In this document: positions 28,390-37,451 of the stretch, one piece after another
How the letters are laid out: each line of letters opens with the position of its first letter
Numbering within the stretch: position 1 is the stretch's first letter
NCBI RefSeq assembly: GCF_029392855.1
Contig: NZ_CP113945.1
Location: 806,001-870,000, forward strand
From: Lactobacillus sp. ESL0680
GTDB lineage: Bacteria; Bacillota; Bacilli; Lactobacillales; Lactobacillaceae
Length of the DNA stretch: 64,000 nucleotides
Direction of reading: 5' to 3'
The notes under the pieces: model-generated
Databases searched by the model: none
Seen by the model: the letters and a program-made list of their open reading frames with translations, nothing else
What the model was told of the DNA's origin: nothing
Made by a program: the position numbers and the translations under genes

Positions 28390-31300
28390 TTAAATTGGCT
28401 GTGTGGTTAGAGATAGTGATTCTAAGACATGCAGAATTAATTCCGTAGTTTCAATACTGGAAAAGACAGGAATATGCGTGTTCAAAGCCTCGTCCCTAAT
28501 CTTAATTGCATCACCGCTTGCTGTATCAGAAAGATTAGTAATATTAATTACCATGACAATCTTGTGCTGGCTGATTTTTTCCAATAAATTATTTGGATCT
28601 GAATGAACCTTGCTCACCACACCAGTTGTAATTCCGGCTTCAGCGAAGGCATTGGCGGTTCCTTCAGTGGCAACAATTTTAAAGCCTAAGCGGTCAAATC
28701 GCTGTGCTAACTCTGTCACTTTTTTCTTGTCTTCATCACGAACAGAAATAAAGATTGTCCCAAAGCTTGGGATGTGTAAGCCGCTGGCTTCATAACCCTT
28801 GTAAAGAGCTTTGGCAAGTTCCGTGTCACGGCCCATTACCGAACCAGAAGATTTCATTTTCGAATCAAAAGTATTGCCACTATTGTAGTCAACATACGAA
28901 AAGACAGGCATTTTAACGTGAATAAAGTTATTTGAATGCCACAAACCCATTTTGCAGTCTAGGTCAGCTAAATCTTTGCCAGTTAATACTTCTGTGGCAC
29001 AAGCTGTAATATCCTTACCCAAGGATTGTGATAAGAACGCAACATTGTGCCCGGCATACGGCTTAATTTGCAATAGATAAATGCTTTTATCAACAATTAA
29101 AAAGTGCAATGTAAAGATGCCCCGCATCTTTAACCGTTTAATTAATTCGGATGCATATTCGATTAACAGCTTCTTGCCTTGCTTAGATAAGTTTTGGGGT
29201 TTAAAGACCGCAATTGAATCCGAAGCATGTGAGCCAGATTGTTCTAGGTGCTCAATAATTCCGGGAATAGAAACATCTTTACCATCAGAAATTGCCGTAA
29301 TCTCGTACTTGTTGCCTTCAATGAAATGCGACAAAGTTACTTTTGATAGTTGAGTTTCCGCGACATATTTGTCTAAAGCTGGCTGATCGTAAACAACGGC
29401 CGACTTTTGCTTAACACCTTGATTATTAAAGCCACCAATTAAAATCGGGAAATTATGTTCACTAACAAATTCTTCTGCTTCTTTTGCATCAGTAGTTGTT
29501 AACAGTGAATTTTGCTTGAGTGATTTGACTGGTGTTGCCGAAAGCTGCTTGATTTTATCAACGGGATTTTCACTATGATTGCCTAAGACGTTTAACCCAC
29601 GTTGAACCAGCTTCTCCCCCATGGCATTAATTTTTTTGCCAGAGAATTGAAGCAGAACATTCTTAATGTTTTCTTTGTGAGCAACCTGAACGATGTTCTC
29701 AACCGTGACCGGTTCAAAGTAGATGCGATCGGTGTACTTATAACTGGTAGCTACCGATTCATCATTATTGGAAATCAACACAGTAGCATAATTATTTTTA
29801 TGTAAAGTTTCTACCGCATGACTAACCATGTAGTCAAATTCACTGGTAACCGATACCTGTGCTGGCAGCATGCCGATAACTAATACCTTCTTATCAGCTA
29901 TTAGAGGCTGAACCTCATCTTGAACGCCAAAGGAACTGTAATATGCTTGAACTTTCGGCTGATAAACACCTGCTGACCCGTCAATCTGTAAGTAAGACGG
30001 CGTCAGGTGCAATTTTTTAAGATGTTTTTGCAAGGCATCAAGATTAATACCAGTTAAGGTGGCTATCAACTCATCACGAAAGCCGCGTCTTTTTGCTTCA
30101 ATTAGTAACTCATCACTTGGCTTAGTGTCATTTAACTTACGGCCGATTTCGGCAATATTCTGCAATTTTTGAAAATAAACGGGATGCAGCTGCACCAATT
30201 GCTGCAATTCTTGATAAGAAAAACCTTTGGCAATAGCTGCCAATAATCTAATCAGGTGCAGTTCATCAGGATGAAGTAGATCTTGTTTAATTTCTTCCTC
30301 GTCTTTGTCTTTTTCAGAAATGAATAGCTGTACAGCTGTATTGAGATTAACAGTTGAGGCTAGTCCTTTCAAAAATGCTGTTTCGAAATTACGGCCAATT
30401 CCGATAGCTTCACCGCCTGACTGCATCCTTTTGCCTAAAGAATAATGATTGGTTCCTAATTGTGTTAGTGACCAATACGGCATGCGGACAGCAACCTTAT
30501 CTTGGGTTGGCTCGATTGCCGCATTTAATCCTGACATTGGATCAGTAATTTCATTTAAGCGATAGCCAATTGCAATTTTACAAACAACGTAACCAATACT
30601 ATAAAGGTCAATTCGTTGCGACCAAATTGCACTCCTAGTTAAGCGCGGCTTAATTGTTAGAATCTTGACATCAAATTTTGTACCTTGATGCTTGACGGCA
30701 AAATGAATATTTAAAATGCCAACAATCTTTAAACTTGCCGCGATTTTCTGTGCGATTTGTCTAATCCGTTGAACTTGGTCGTTATTTAACGTTAATGCTG
30801 GCATGACCATTGCGGAATCACCAGCGTTAACTGCAACTGGTTCAATTGAATCCGCAAAGCTGGTAAACAAGACATTACCGTCATTGTCGCGAATAATGTT
30901 AACGATAACCTCTTCCCATGAAGATAAATCCTCAATTAAACGGTAATTATCACAGGAAAAGCCCTCACACTGCCGCTCTTTTTTGATATAAGTAACTAAG
31001 TCTTGGCACTTTTGAAAAATGATTTGCTTATTGGACAAGTAACGTTCTCTCTTAACCATTAAAATCGGAAAAGTAACTTTAGTATCCAATTCATGAGCTA
31101 AGTTATCACTAGAAAAGTCCGATAATTTCCAATTTTGATTAATTTCAAGACCGTTTTGCTTAAGAAAAGCAGTCATCTTCTGTTGGGAATTAATCATCAA
31201 CGTTTCTTTATTTAACGTGAGCAGCTTAATACCCATCTGCTGTAAAATACCGTCATTAACCAGGTCAAGAGTTACCGATAAGCCAGTTGTTGAACCGTAC

Positions 31301-31566
31301 GCAGGAATAATTGCATCTGGTTCTTCCATGCGAATAATTCGCTTGAGAAAGTCCAGGGTCATTGGTTCTAAATAAACAGTTACTCCTGGTCTTTTATCAG
31401 TTGAGATTGTAGCCGGATTGGGATTAACAAGAACCACATGGATGTCTTCTTCTAACAGTGCCCTGATGGCATCTGAAGTAAGTAAATCGGTCTCTGCCAC
31501 ACTTCCTACTAATGTCGGCCCTGACCCAATGATTAAAATTTTACCTAAATCATTTTCTAAAGGCAT
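28390..31566 (-). CDS. carB: CarB-like protein (carbamoyl-phosphate synthase large chain) with degenerate active sites
   Basis: Full-length (1058 residues) CarB fold: two tandem ATP-grasp halves and a C-terminal MGS-like regulatory domain from about residue 935. Compared with recalled CarB consensus, the catalytic positions are lost in both halves. The N-half glycine loop (TLGGTGGG) reads RYLSNK near 175-180; the IEVNPR metal motif is ILTIKPR (Thr304, Lys306), and the His of VHTGDS is Asn247. In the C-half, VRPSYVLGG is replaced by IGGFNNQG and VIEVNPRAS by LLQIKPYAG (Gln833, Lys835, Tyr837). The MGS domain (FISVRDEDKKKVTELA, FKIVATEGTA) is well kept. It is four bases after carA, with no frameshift. 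Probably a pseudo-enzyme; carbamoyl-phosphate synthesis by it is doubtful. Confidence 0.88.
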   Translation of the reverse strand: MPLENDLGKILIIGSGPTLVGSVAETDLLTSDAIRALLEEDIHVVLVNPNPATISTDKRPGVTVYLEPMTLDFLKRIIRMEEPDAIIPAYGSTTGLSVTLDLVNDGILQQMGIKLLTLNKETLMINSQQKMTAFLKQNGLEINQNWKLSDFSSDNLAHELDTKVTFPILMVKRERYLSNKQIIFQKCQDLVTYIKKERQCEGFSCDNYRLIEDLSSWEEVIVNIIRDNDGNVLFTSFADSIEPVAVNAGDSAMVMPALTLNNDQVQRIRQIAQKIAASLKIVGILNIHFAVKHQGTKFDVKILTIKPRLTRSAIWSQRIDLYSIGYVVCKIAIGYRLNEITDPMSGLNAAIEPTQDKVAVRMPYWSLTQLGTNHYSLGKRMQSGGEAIGIGRNFETAFLKGLASTVNLNTAVQLFISEKDKDEEEIKQDLLHPDELHLIRLLAAIAKGFSYQELQQLVQLHPVYFQKLQNIAEIGRKLNDTKPSDELLIEAKRRGFRDELIATLTGINLDALQKHLKKLHLTPSYLQIDGSAGVYQPKVQAYYSSFGVQDEVQPLIADKKVLVIGMLPAQVSVTSEFDYMVSHAVETLHKNNYATVLISNNDESVATSYKYTDRIYFEPVTVENIVQVAHKENIKNVLLQFSGKKINAMGEKLVQRGLNVLGNHSENPVDKIKQLSATPVKSLKQNSLLTTTDAKEAEEFVSEHNFPILIGGFNNQGVKQKSAVVYDQPALDKYVAETQLSKVTLSHFIEGNKYEITAISDGKDVSIPGIIEHLEQSGSHASDSIAVFKPQNLSKQGKKLLIEYASELIKRLKMRGIFTLHFLIVDKSIYLLQIKPYAGHNVAFLSQSLGKDITACATEVLTGKDLADLDCKMGLWHSNNFIHVKMPVFSYVDYNSGNTFDSKMKSSGSVMGRDTELAKALYKGYEASGLHIPSFGTIFISVRDEDKKKVTELAQRFDRLGFKIVATEGTANAFAEAGITTGVVSKVHSDPNNLLEKISQHKIVMVINITNLSDTASGDAIKIRDEALNTHIPVFSSIETTELILHVLESLSLTTQPI

Positions 31567-31570
31567 ACTT

Positions 31571-32626
31571 CTACCCCATCATCTTTACAAAATCGTCAAA
31601 AATAGATAGTGCATCAAGACTGCCAGGTGCACCTTCAGCGTTGAAAGCTGTGCCGATTATCTTTTTCTGTGGATTGCAAAATCCTGCTAATAAGTCACTG
31701 TGCAGGTCAAAATATTCCTGCTTCATTTCCATTTGCACACTATCAGCTAACACCAATTGTGAGATGTTCATTGCTGTCTGCCAAATGTGATTACAATTTT
31801 GTTCGATAACCGGATAATTAGTCCCATTAAATTCTTCAGGCAGGTCAACTAATTCAAAATTGAGATAATCGCTGAGTGCTAAAAAGCCCAAACCAATACC
31901 CCAAATTGGATATTTCCCATAAAAATGGGAGAATACTGGTTCTAAAGTAGCCTTGAGTTCAGCAGCTTTTCCAGGTCCACCTGAGATAATAATGCCATCC
32001 GGTCGCAAATTATCAATGTCTGTTACGGAAGCATCAAATGGTAGTACGGTCGCATTAATCTTTCTTAAAGATAATTCGCGCAGCATTGAGTGCTTGAGCC
32101 CCAAATCCAAAACGGCAACGGTTTTGCCAACATTTGGCGCCGCATAGGCGTTCTTAGTTGAAACTGCGGCCGACTTATTTTTGGGTAAAACAAGCGCCTT
32201 AATTTGGTCAAAAGCGTGTGCATCACTGGCGTCCATAATTGACGCCTTAATTGTCTTTTCTGTAATTAATAGGTGCACTAATGCCCGTGTATCAACTGCA
32301 TATAGTGCAGGGATGTTCTTTTCCTGCAAAAAAGAATTTAAATCTTGAAAGTTTTCGCTATCAGAGATGTTACGGGCAACATCGTTGGCAATAATGCCTT
32401 TAACAGTGGGGTTAATACTTTCGTAATCAATTGCATTAATCCCGTTGCCGCCAATCATTGGTGCTGTAAAGACAAGAATTTTGCCAGCATTAGTTGGATC
32501 GGTTAATGCCTCTTGATACCCAAAATTACCGGTCTGAATTGCTAATTCGCCAGTTGAAATGATTGAGGCACCAAAACTCTCACCTTCAAATGAACTGCCG
32601 TCTTCAAGAATTAAATATCGTTTCAT
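31571..32626 (-). CDS. carA: CarA-like protein (carbamoyl-phosphate synthase small chain) lacking the glutaminase nucleophile
   Basis: 351 residues, normal CarA length: N-terminal CarA domain (LEDGSSFEGESFGA, TGNFGYQEALTDP, AVDTRAL) and a C-terminal class I glutamine amidotransferase fold (ISGGPG at about 215). The nucleophile motif, usually GICLGHQ, is GIGLGFL (Gly at 245). The catalytic His of the HPEA motif is Asn329 (FNAEGAPG). Glutamine hydrolysis therefore looks impossible, while the fold and the partner gene are kept. It begins four bases after rluD and probably shares the fhs-lspA-rluD transcript. In many lactobacilli the lspA-rluD pair is followed by pyrR and pyrimidine genes, so the position is that of a pyrimidine operon. 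Confidence 0.88.
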   Translation of the reverse strand: MKRYLILEDGSSFEGESFGASIISTGELAIQTGNFGYQEALTDPTNAGKILVFTAPMIGGNGINAIDYESINPTVKGIIANDVARNISDSENFQDLNSFLQEKNIPALYAVDTRALVHLLITEKTIKASIMDASDAHAFDQIKALVLPKNKSAAVSTKNAYAAPNVGKTVAVLDLGLKHSMLRELSLRKINATVLPFDASVTDIDNLRPDGIIISGGPGKAAELKATLEPVFSHFYGKYPIWGIGLGFLALSDYLNFELVDLPEEFNGTNYPVIEQNCNHIWQTAMNISQLVLADSVQMEMKQEYFDLHSDLLAGFCNPQKKIIGTAFNAEGAPGSLDALSIFDDFVKMMG

Positions 32627-32630
32627 CTAA

Positions 32631-33539
32631 TCACTTAGTTTCTCTTAATTCGGATAGCCGCTCTAGAAAGATCTGAGGTGGGTCTACCTGAAACTCAAGC
32701 CATTTGCCACTAGATGGTTGTGAAAAGCCTAGAACTTGGGCATGTAAAAACTGACCATGACCTTCCAGAGTATGGTGTGGCCCGTATAGCGGATCGCCAG
32801 CAACGGGATGACCAATATAAGACAAATGGACACGAATTTGGTGCGTCCGACCGGTTTCTAGTTGACAGCGGATTAAACTGTAGTCCTTAAATTGTTCTAA
32901 AACTGTAAAGTGCGTGACAGCATCTTTGCCATTTTCAACAACGGCCATCTTCTTGCGGTTATAATGATTGCGTCCAATTGGCGCGTCAATCACACCGCTA
33001 TTCTCACTGAAGTTGCCATGAACAATGGCTAAATATTGACGCTTGTTGGTCTTGTGGGCTAATTGATCTTCTAAACTTTCGCGAGCATTGGCATTTTTGG
33101 CAATCATTAATAGGCCTGATGTATCCTTGTCAATGCGATGGACAATTCCCGGGCGAAAACCTTCAGGGCTATCTGCCAAATCTTTTGTATGATATAAAAG
33201 TGCATTAACTAAGGTATGGTCGGGATGTCCAGCTGCTGGATGCACCACCATTCCCTGCGGTTTATTAACGACAATAACATCTCGATCTTCGTAAACAATA
33301 TCTAGCGGAATATTTTCCGGAGTAACAGCCAAGGGTTTAAGTGCTGGAACAGTTACTGAAATTTGATCGCCATTCTGGACTTTATAGGACACTTTTTCAA
33401 GTTTGTTGTTAACCAATATTTGTTTATCTTGAATTAACTCTTTGATCCGTGTACGCGATAAGGTTGCAATTTGAGCTGCAATAAATTTGTCGAGCCGTCC
33501 TTGCTCACTCTTAACTTCAAGCTGATAGGTTTCAGTCAT
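32631..33539 (-). CDS. rluD: RluD-family 23S rRNA pseudouridine synthase
   Basis: Converts specific uridines in 23S rRNA to pseudouridine. 302 residues: N-terminal S4 RNA-binding domain (GRLDKFIAAQIATLSRTRIKELI) and a catalytic domain with Asp137 in GIVHRIDKDTSGLL, plus LETGRTHQIRVHLSYIGHPVAGDPLYG. It overlaps lspA by eight bases; lspA-rluD is a conserved pair. The exact target uridine is inferred only from the family. Confidence 0.93.
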   Translation of the reverse strand: MTETYQLEVKSEQGRLDKFIAAQIATLSRTRIKELIQDKQILVNNKLEKVSYKVQNGDQISVTVPALKPLAVTPENIPLDIVYEDRDVIVVNKPQGMVVHPAAGHPDHTLVNALLYHTKDLADSPEGFRPGIVHRIDKDTSGLLMIAKNANARESLEDQLAHKTNKRQYLAIVHGNFSENSGVIDAPIGRNHYNRKKMAVVENGKDAVTHFTVLEQFKDYSLIRCQLETGRTHQIRVHLSYIGHPVAGDPLYGPHHTLEGHGQFLHAQVLGFSQPSSGKWLEFQVDPPQIFLERLSELRETK

Positions 33540-33996
33540 TCACGTTACCACTTTCATCAAAAAACAATAGATAAATAAAAATCAAAATAATACCAACAGT
33601 AATTGCCGAATCAGCAATATTAAAAATATTGAAATGGATAAAATCCACTTGTAACATGTCAATGACATATTTGAGGTGAATCCGGTCAACTAAATTACCG
33701 ATAATTCCGCCTAAAACAAGGGCTAATCCACAATCAAACAAGCCATTTTTGTATTTGGGCTTGAATAAATAATAAAGACAAACACCAATTGCAAAGATGC
33801 TAATTAAATAAAACAGCCACATTTGTCCAGTGAGAATGTTCCAAGCAGCACCATTGTTTTGGACATAAGTAAATGATAAAACATGCGGGATAACTTGGTG
33901 AACCTCACCCAGGCTATAATTATTGCTAATAAAGGATTTAAGTCCCTGATCCGCAAAAACAATTACGAAAGAAATAATTAAATATAAAAATTGCAT
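33532..33996 (-). CDS. lspA: Lipoprotein signal peptidase (signal peptidase II)
   Basis: Membrane aspartyl protease that removes the signal peptide of prolipoproteins. 154 residues, four membrane helices. The catalytic aspartates are in GNLVDRIHLKYVIDM and NIFNIADSAITVG, and the YVQNNGAAW motif is present. It starts nine bases after fhs and overlaps rluD, so it is in the fhs-lspA-rluD-carA-carB run. Confidence 0.96.
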   Translation of the reverse strand: MQFLYLIISFVIVFADQGLKSFISNNYSLGEVHQVIPHVLSFTYVQNNGAAWNILTGQMWLFYLISIFAIGVCLYYLFKPKYKNGLFDCGLALVLGGIIGNLVDRIHLKYVIDMLQVDFIHFNIFNIADSAITVGIILIFIYLLFFDESGNVND

Positions 33997-34005
33997 AAAT
34001 AAATT

Positions 34006-35682
34006 TTAGAATAAACCGCTGATCTTACCATCGTTATCAACGTCAATATCAAGTGCTGCTGGATGCTTAGGCAAGCCTGGCATGTCTAAAACATGTCCGG
34101 TTGTAATTACGATAAAGCCAGCGCCATTTCTTAAACTTGCACCCTTAACATGTAAAGTAAAATCAGTTGGTGCTCCCAGCAATTTGGCGTTATCAGTGAA
34201 TGAATATTGGGTTTTAGCAATGATAACTGGTAATTTATCTTTTCCAATCTTCTCTAATTCATGAATATCTTGCTCGGCCTTTTCGCTGTATTCAACACTT
34301 GTTGCGTGATAAATCTTTTCGGCAACTTTGCTAATTTTAGTTTTGATGTCGTCATTTTCCTGATAAGTTGGCGTTAAGTCAGCCTTTCCGGAATTGGCCA
34401 AATCAACAACAGCTTGAGCAGCTTCAATACCACCCTTGGAACCTAATTCATGGTAATCAACAACCATGGCTTCAATTCCTTGTTCGTTAACCAATTGCTT
34501 TAATAGGTCAAGTTCTGCTGGAGTATCAGTCGCAAACCGATTAATTAATACGATTACAGGAACATTATAATTACGCATGTTATTCATGTGACGTTCTAAG
34601 TTCTTAAAACCGCTGCGTAAAGCAGACAGATTTTCGGTACCTAGATTGTCAGTTGAACCTTCAGCCTGATATTTTAATGCACGAACAGTTGCCACAACAA
34701 CACTGGCATCTGGCTTTTTATCAAGTTTAGTAGAGACAAAGTCCATAAACTTTTGACCGCCAAGGTCACTACCAAAGCCGGCTTCAGTTAAAGTATAGTC
34801 GCTGAGGTGTAAGGCAAGATTAGTTGCCATAATTGTGTTAGCCCCATGAGCGATATTGGCAAATGGTCCACCGTGAACTAATGCAGGTGTATGTTCAATT
34901 GTTTGCACCAAATTAGGCTTGAGTGCATTAGAAAGGAGAGCAGCAATTGCCCCTTGAAAACCAAGTTGTTTAACGTAAACGGGTTCATCATCTGTTGTAT
35001 AACCAACTAGCATTTCTCCAACCCGCTTTTTCAAGTCATTAATATCTGTAGCTAAGCACAAAATGGCCATTAGTTCATTGGCAACTGTAATCGCAAAACT
35101 TGATTCGTGCTCAATACCATTGAACTTAGATCCTTGGCCAACCGTGACTTTTCGTAAACTGCGGTCATTAACATCAATTCCGCGCTTCAAGACAATCTTA
35201 TCAGGATCAAGATGTAAGTCATTTCCTTGATAAATATAATTGTCAACAAGTGCTGCCAAAGTATCAATTGCGGCAGTTAACGCATGCATGTCGCCAGTGA
35301 AGTGCAAATTAATGTCTTCCATAGGAATGATCTGTGCTTGACCACCGCCAGTTGCACCACCCTTAAGACCGAAAACAGGTCCCATTGATGGTTCACGCAG
35401 AGCAATCATTGTTTTTTGGTGCAATTGGTTGTTAATGGCGTCGCCAAGACCAATCGTCATTGTTGATTTACCCTCGCCGGCTGGAGTTGGTGAAATTGAA
35501 GTCACCAAGATTAGTTTGCCTAGATGGCCGTTAGCTTGAATTCTCTTAATGGCTGGCCAGTTGATCTTAGCCTTATCATAACCGTAAGGTTCGAGGTCAG
35601 TTTTGGCTAAACCTGCCTTAGCTGCAATATCATTGATTGGTAAAGTTTGTGCTTCTTGAGCAATTTGAATATCTGTTTTCAA
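34006..35682 (-). CDS. fhs: Formate-tetrahydrofolate ligase
   Basis: ATP-dependent formation of 10-formyltetrahydrofolate from formate. 558 residues, full family length. P-loop TPAGEGKST at about 66-74; [40 protein letters not shown] and [11 protein letters not shown] are all typical. The first gene of the run leading to carAB. Its - strand promoter is probably TTATAAT around 35782-35788. Related one-carbon use in the window: trmFO. Confidence 0.97.
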   Translation of the reverse strand: MKTDIQIAQEAQTLPINDIAAKAGLAKTDLEPYGYDKAKINWPAIKRIQANGHLGKLILVTSISPTPAGEGKSTMTIGLGDAINNQLHQKTMIALREPSMGPVFGLKGGATGGGQAQIIPMEDINLHFTGDMHALTAAIDTLAALVDNYIYQGNDLHLDPDKIVLKRGIDVNDRSLRKVTVGQGSKFNGIEHESSFAITVANELMAILCLATDINDLKKRVGEMLVGYTTDDEPVYVKQLGFQGAIAALLSNALKPNLVQTIEHTPALVHGGPFANIAHGANTIMATNLALHLSDYTLTEAGFGSDLGGQKFMDFVSTKLDKKPDASVVVATVRALKYQAEGSTDNLGTENLSALRSGFKNLERHMNNMRNYNVPVIVLINRFATDTPAELDLLKQLVNEQGIEAMVVDYHELGSKGGIEAAQAVVDLANSGKADLTPTYQENDDIKTKISKVAEKIYHATSVEYSEKAEQDIHELEKIGKDKLPVIIAKTQYSFTDNAKLLGAPTDFTLHVKGASLRNGAGFIVITTGHVLDMPGLPKHPAALDIDVDNDGKISGLF

Positions 35683-35837
35683 TTAGAATTCTTCCTTCTA
35701 TTTTTAAAATTAAGTTGTCATATATCTGCTTGCCTTTTCATATTAGAATTTAGGTCCCACCTTTATTTAAAATCAACTGCTATTATAACAAATTTTAGGA
35801 ACATTTTCTTTATTGCAGGTTAATTTATAGATAATAA

Positions 35838-35865
35838 AAATAGCCAGCTTGATAGCTGGCTATTT
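35838..35865 (-). terminator. Terminator after the small membrane protein gene
   Basis: 12-bp stem (35838-35849 with 35854-35865), loop TGAT; on the - strand it is followed by a T-rich tract (TTTTAT). Confidence 0.85.
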
Positions 35866-35871
35866 GTTGAC

Positions 35872-36207
35872 TTAATTTTTAGCAATTCGCAATAAATAAT
35901 ATTTTTCTAAATCGGCAACAGTAATTACATAAATATGCAAATAGTGCCACTGCCAGAATAATTCAGGTTGCTTGTTGCATTTCACTTTAGCTCTAAATGG
36001 CAGTTTCAGGTACTTATTATTCCAATATGAAGTTAAAAAGGTATAAATGAGCAAGATTACAAAAATTATGCCAAGAATTATTGCCGGCCAATTTTTGACG
36101 TGGGTTCCTTCATAAGCCAAGATTAAGCTGAGGAACAGAACGATAAATACCCAGCTAAAATAAACTAACCCTACACGGCCAAGAATAATAAAGTGTTTTT
36201 TATTCAT
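35872..36207 (-). CDS. Small two-helix membrane protein, unknown function
   Basis: 111 residues with two strong hydrophobic segments (about 9-30 and 41-62) and a basic C-terminal half (RAKVKCNKQPELFWQWHYLHIYVITVADLEKYYLL). I do not recognise the family. It follows the metallophosphoesterase gene after 14 bases and is last in the ypsC-phosphoesterase unit, ending in a terminator. Confidence 0.65.
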   Translation of the reverse strand: MNKKHFIILGRVGLVYFSWVFIVLFLSLILAYEGTHVKNWPAIILGIIFVILLIYTFLTSYWNNKYLKLPFRAKVKCNKQPELFWQWHYLHIYVITVADLEKYYLLRIAKN

Positions 36208-36221
36208 TTAGCTACTCCTGA

Positions 36222-37451
36222 TTAATATTCAACTGTAGTTTCCAAATTGCTATGATCTGTTGTGTCATACAGTGTTCTCATGTAATTGCGGAATTTAGGA
36301 TGTTGTGCTTCAAGCGTTTGGTAAGCTACCGAATCATGAATTCGGTTAAGTTCTTCCTGACTAATATGATTATGACCAGTGAAATAATTATAATTCATAC
36401 TGAGAAATAACTCATTTACCTGCTTGATTAATGGTGGCTGGTTTTCGGCCAAAGGGTCAGGAATAGCAGAATTGCTGCTTAAATTACGCAACTGAATCTC
36501 TTTTAAATATTGGTGAAAATGGGTCAAAGTATAATTTTGTTGCTGAACCTTAGTCAAATAGGGCTTCATGGCAAAAGTCTCCCGTTGATACGTAACTTTT
36601 TCAGGATTTACTTGGACAACACCGTATGCTTGATCGTAAGAACAAAAGCTCGAAGTCACAACTTCAATTGTAGGTGTCTTACCAACCGGTCCAGCAATGT
36701 TTTGGGCGTGAATATGACCGGAAAAGGCCATTTTGATATCAAACTCTTTGCATATTTGTCTAAGCATTGGCGCATTATTTAAGACAAACCCGCGATTAAC
36801 TGCAGGGTTATGGACATAAAGCGTGTGATGCATAAAGAGCAGCGGCCGCAAGTGCTGTTTGCGCGCGTTGATTAATTGCTTCTCAAGCCAGACAAACTGG
36901 TCATCACTAATCTGCCCTGCAGTAATTGGTGAAGTGAAATTTTCTTGAGTGCCATAAATATTTGAATCCAGCATTATCAATAGATATTGCGGATTTAGCT
37001 GCACACTGTATGCCAGTGAATGTGGGTCTTGACTTAAACTGCAATCGTATGTCGATTTAAAGATCTGCCGCCAAGCTGCGGGCCCAACTTGCGGAGTAAG
37101 AATTTGTTTTTCACCTTTAAAGCTGCGGGCCCAACCATCATAAATATCATGATTACCAGGCAAAACTAATAGTTTAGTTTCGGTTAAACTACTAAAAATT
37201 TCTTGAAACTTCTGCGTGGAAATTAATTCCCCGTTAAAAGTAACATCACCAGTTACAATAATTGCGGCAGGCTTTTTTTCTTGGGCCATTTTACAAAAAG
37301 CACTCAAAGCTACTTCTTGATACACCAAGTCCTTACCTTGACTGGTGTTTTGCATGCGCACAAAAGCTGGACCATTGTCGTGAAGACTGTCCGCAATTAA
37401 ATGTGTATCTGTAATTATCCAAAATTCAGTGTTTAACTTATCTGTAATCAT
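36222..37451 (-). CDS. Metallophosphoesterase (calcineurin-like)
   Basis: 409 residues. The five metal-binding blocks of the calcineurin-like fold are visible: ITDTHLIADS, VTGDVTFNGE, LPGNHDIYD, MHHTLY and SGHIHAQNI. A family-specific C-terminal part of about 140 residues follows. No signal peptide is evident. It resembles a group often annotated as cyclic nucleotide phosphodiesterases, but the substrate cannot be deduced. Start overlaps the ypsC stop by four bases (coupled translation). Confidence 0.87.
   Translation of the reverse strand: MITDKLNTEFWIITDTHLIADSLHDNGPAFVRMQNTSQGKDLVYQEVALSAFCKMAQEKKPAAIIVTGDVTFNGELISTQKFQEIFSSLTETKLLVLPGNHDIYDGWARSFKGEKQILTPQVGPAAWRQIFKSTYDCSLSQDPHSLAYSVQLNPQYLLIMLDSNIYGTQENFTSPITAGQISDDQFVWLEKQLINARKQHLRPLLFMHHTLYVHNPAVNRGFVLNNAPMLRQICKEFDIKMAFSGHIHAQNIAGPVGKTPTIEVVTSSFCSYDQAYGVVQVNPEKVTYQRETFAMKPYLTKVQQQNYTLTHFHQYLKEIQLRNLSSNSAIPDPLAENQPPLIKQVNELFLSMNYNYFTGHNHISQEELNRIHDSVAYQTLEAQHPKFRNYMRTLYDTTDHSNLETTVEY

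Noticed and set aside
28390-32626. carAB as ordinary decayed pseudogenes
   Set aside because: Both frames are full length with normal start and stop codons and tight spacing, and the MGS domain is well kept, so I list them as coding sequences with degenerate active sites.
35683-35790. T-box-like AGGTGGGACC in the fhs leader on the - strand
   Set aside because: The leader from the likely promoter is only about 100 bases, with no specifier stem or terminator, and fhs is not an amino-acid gene; taken as chance.
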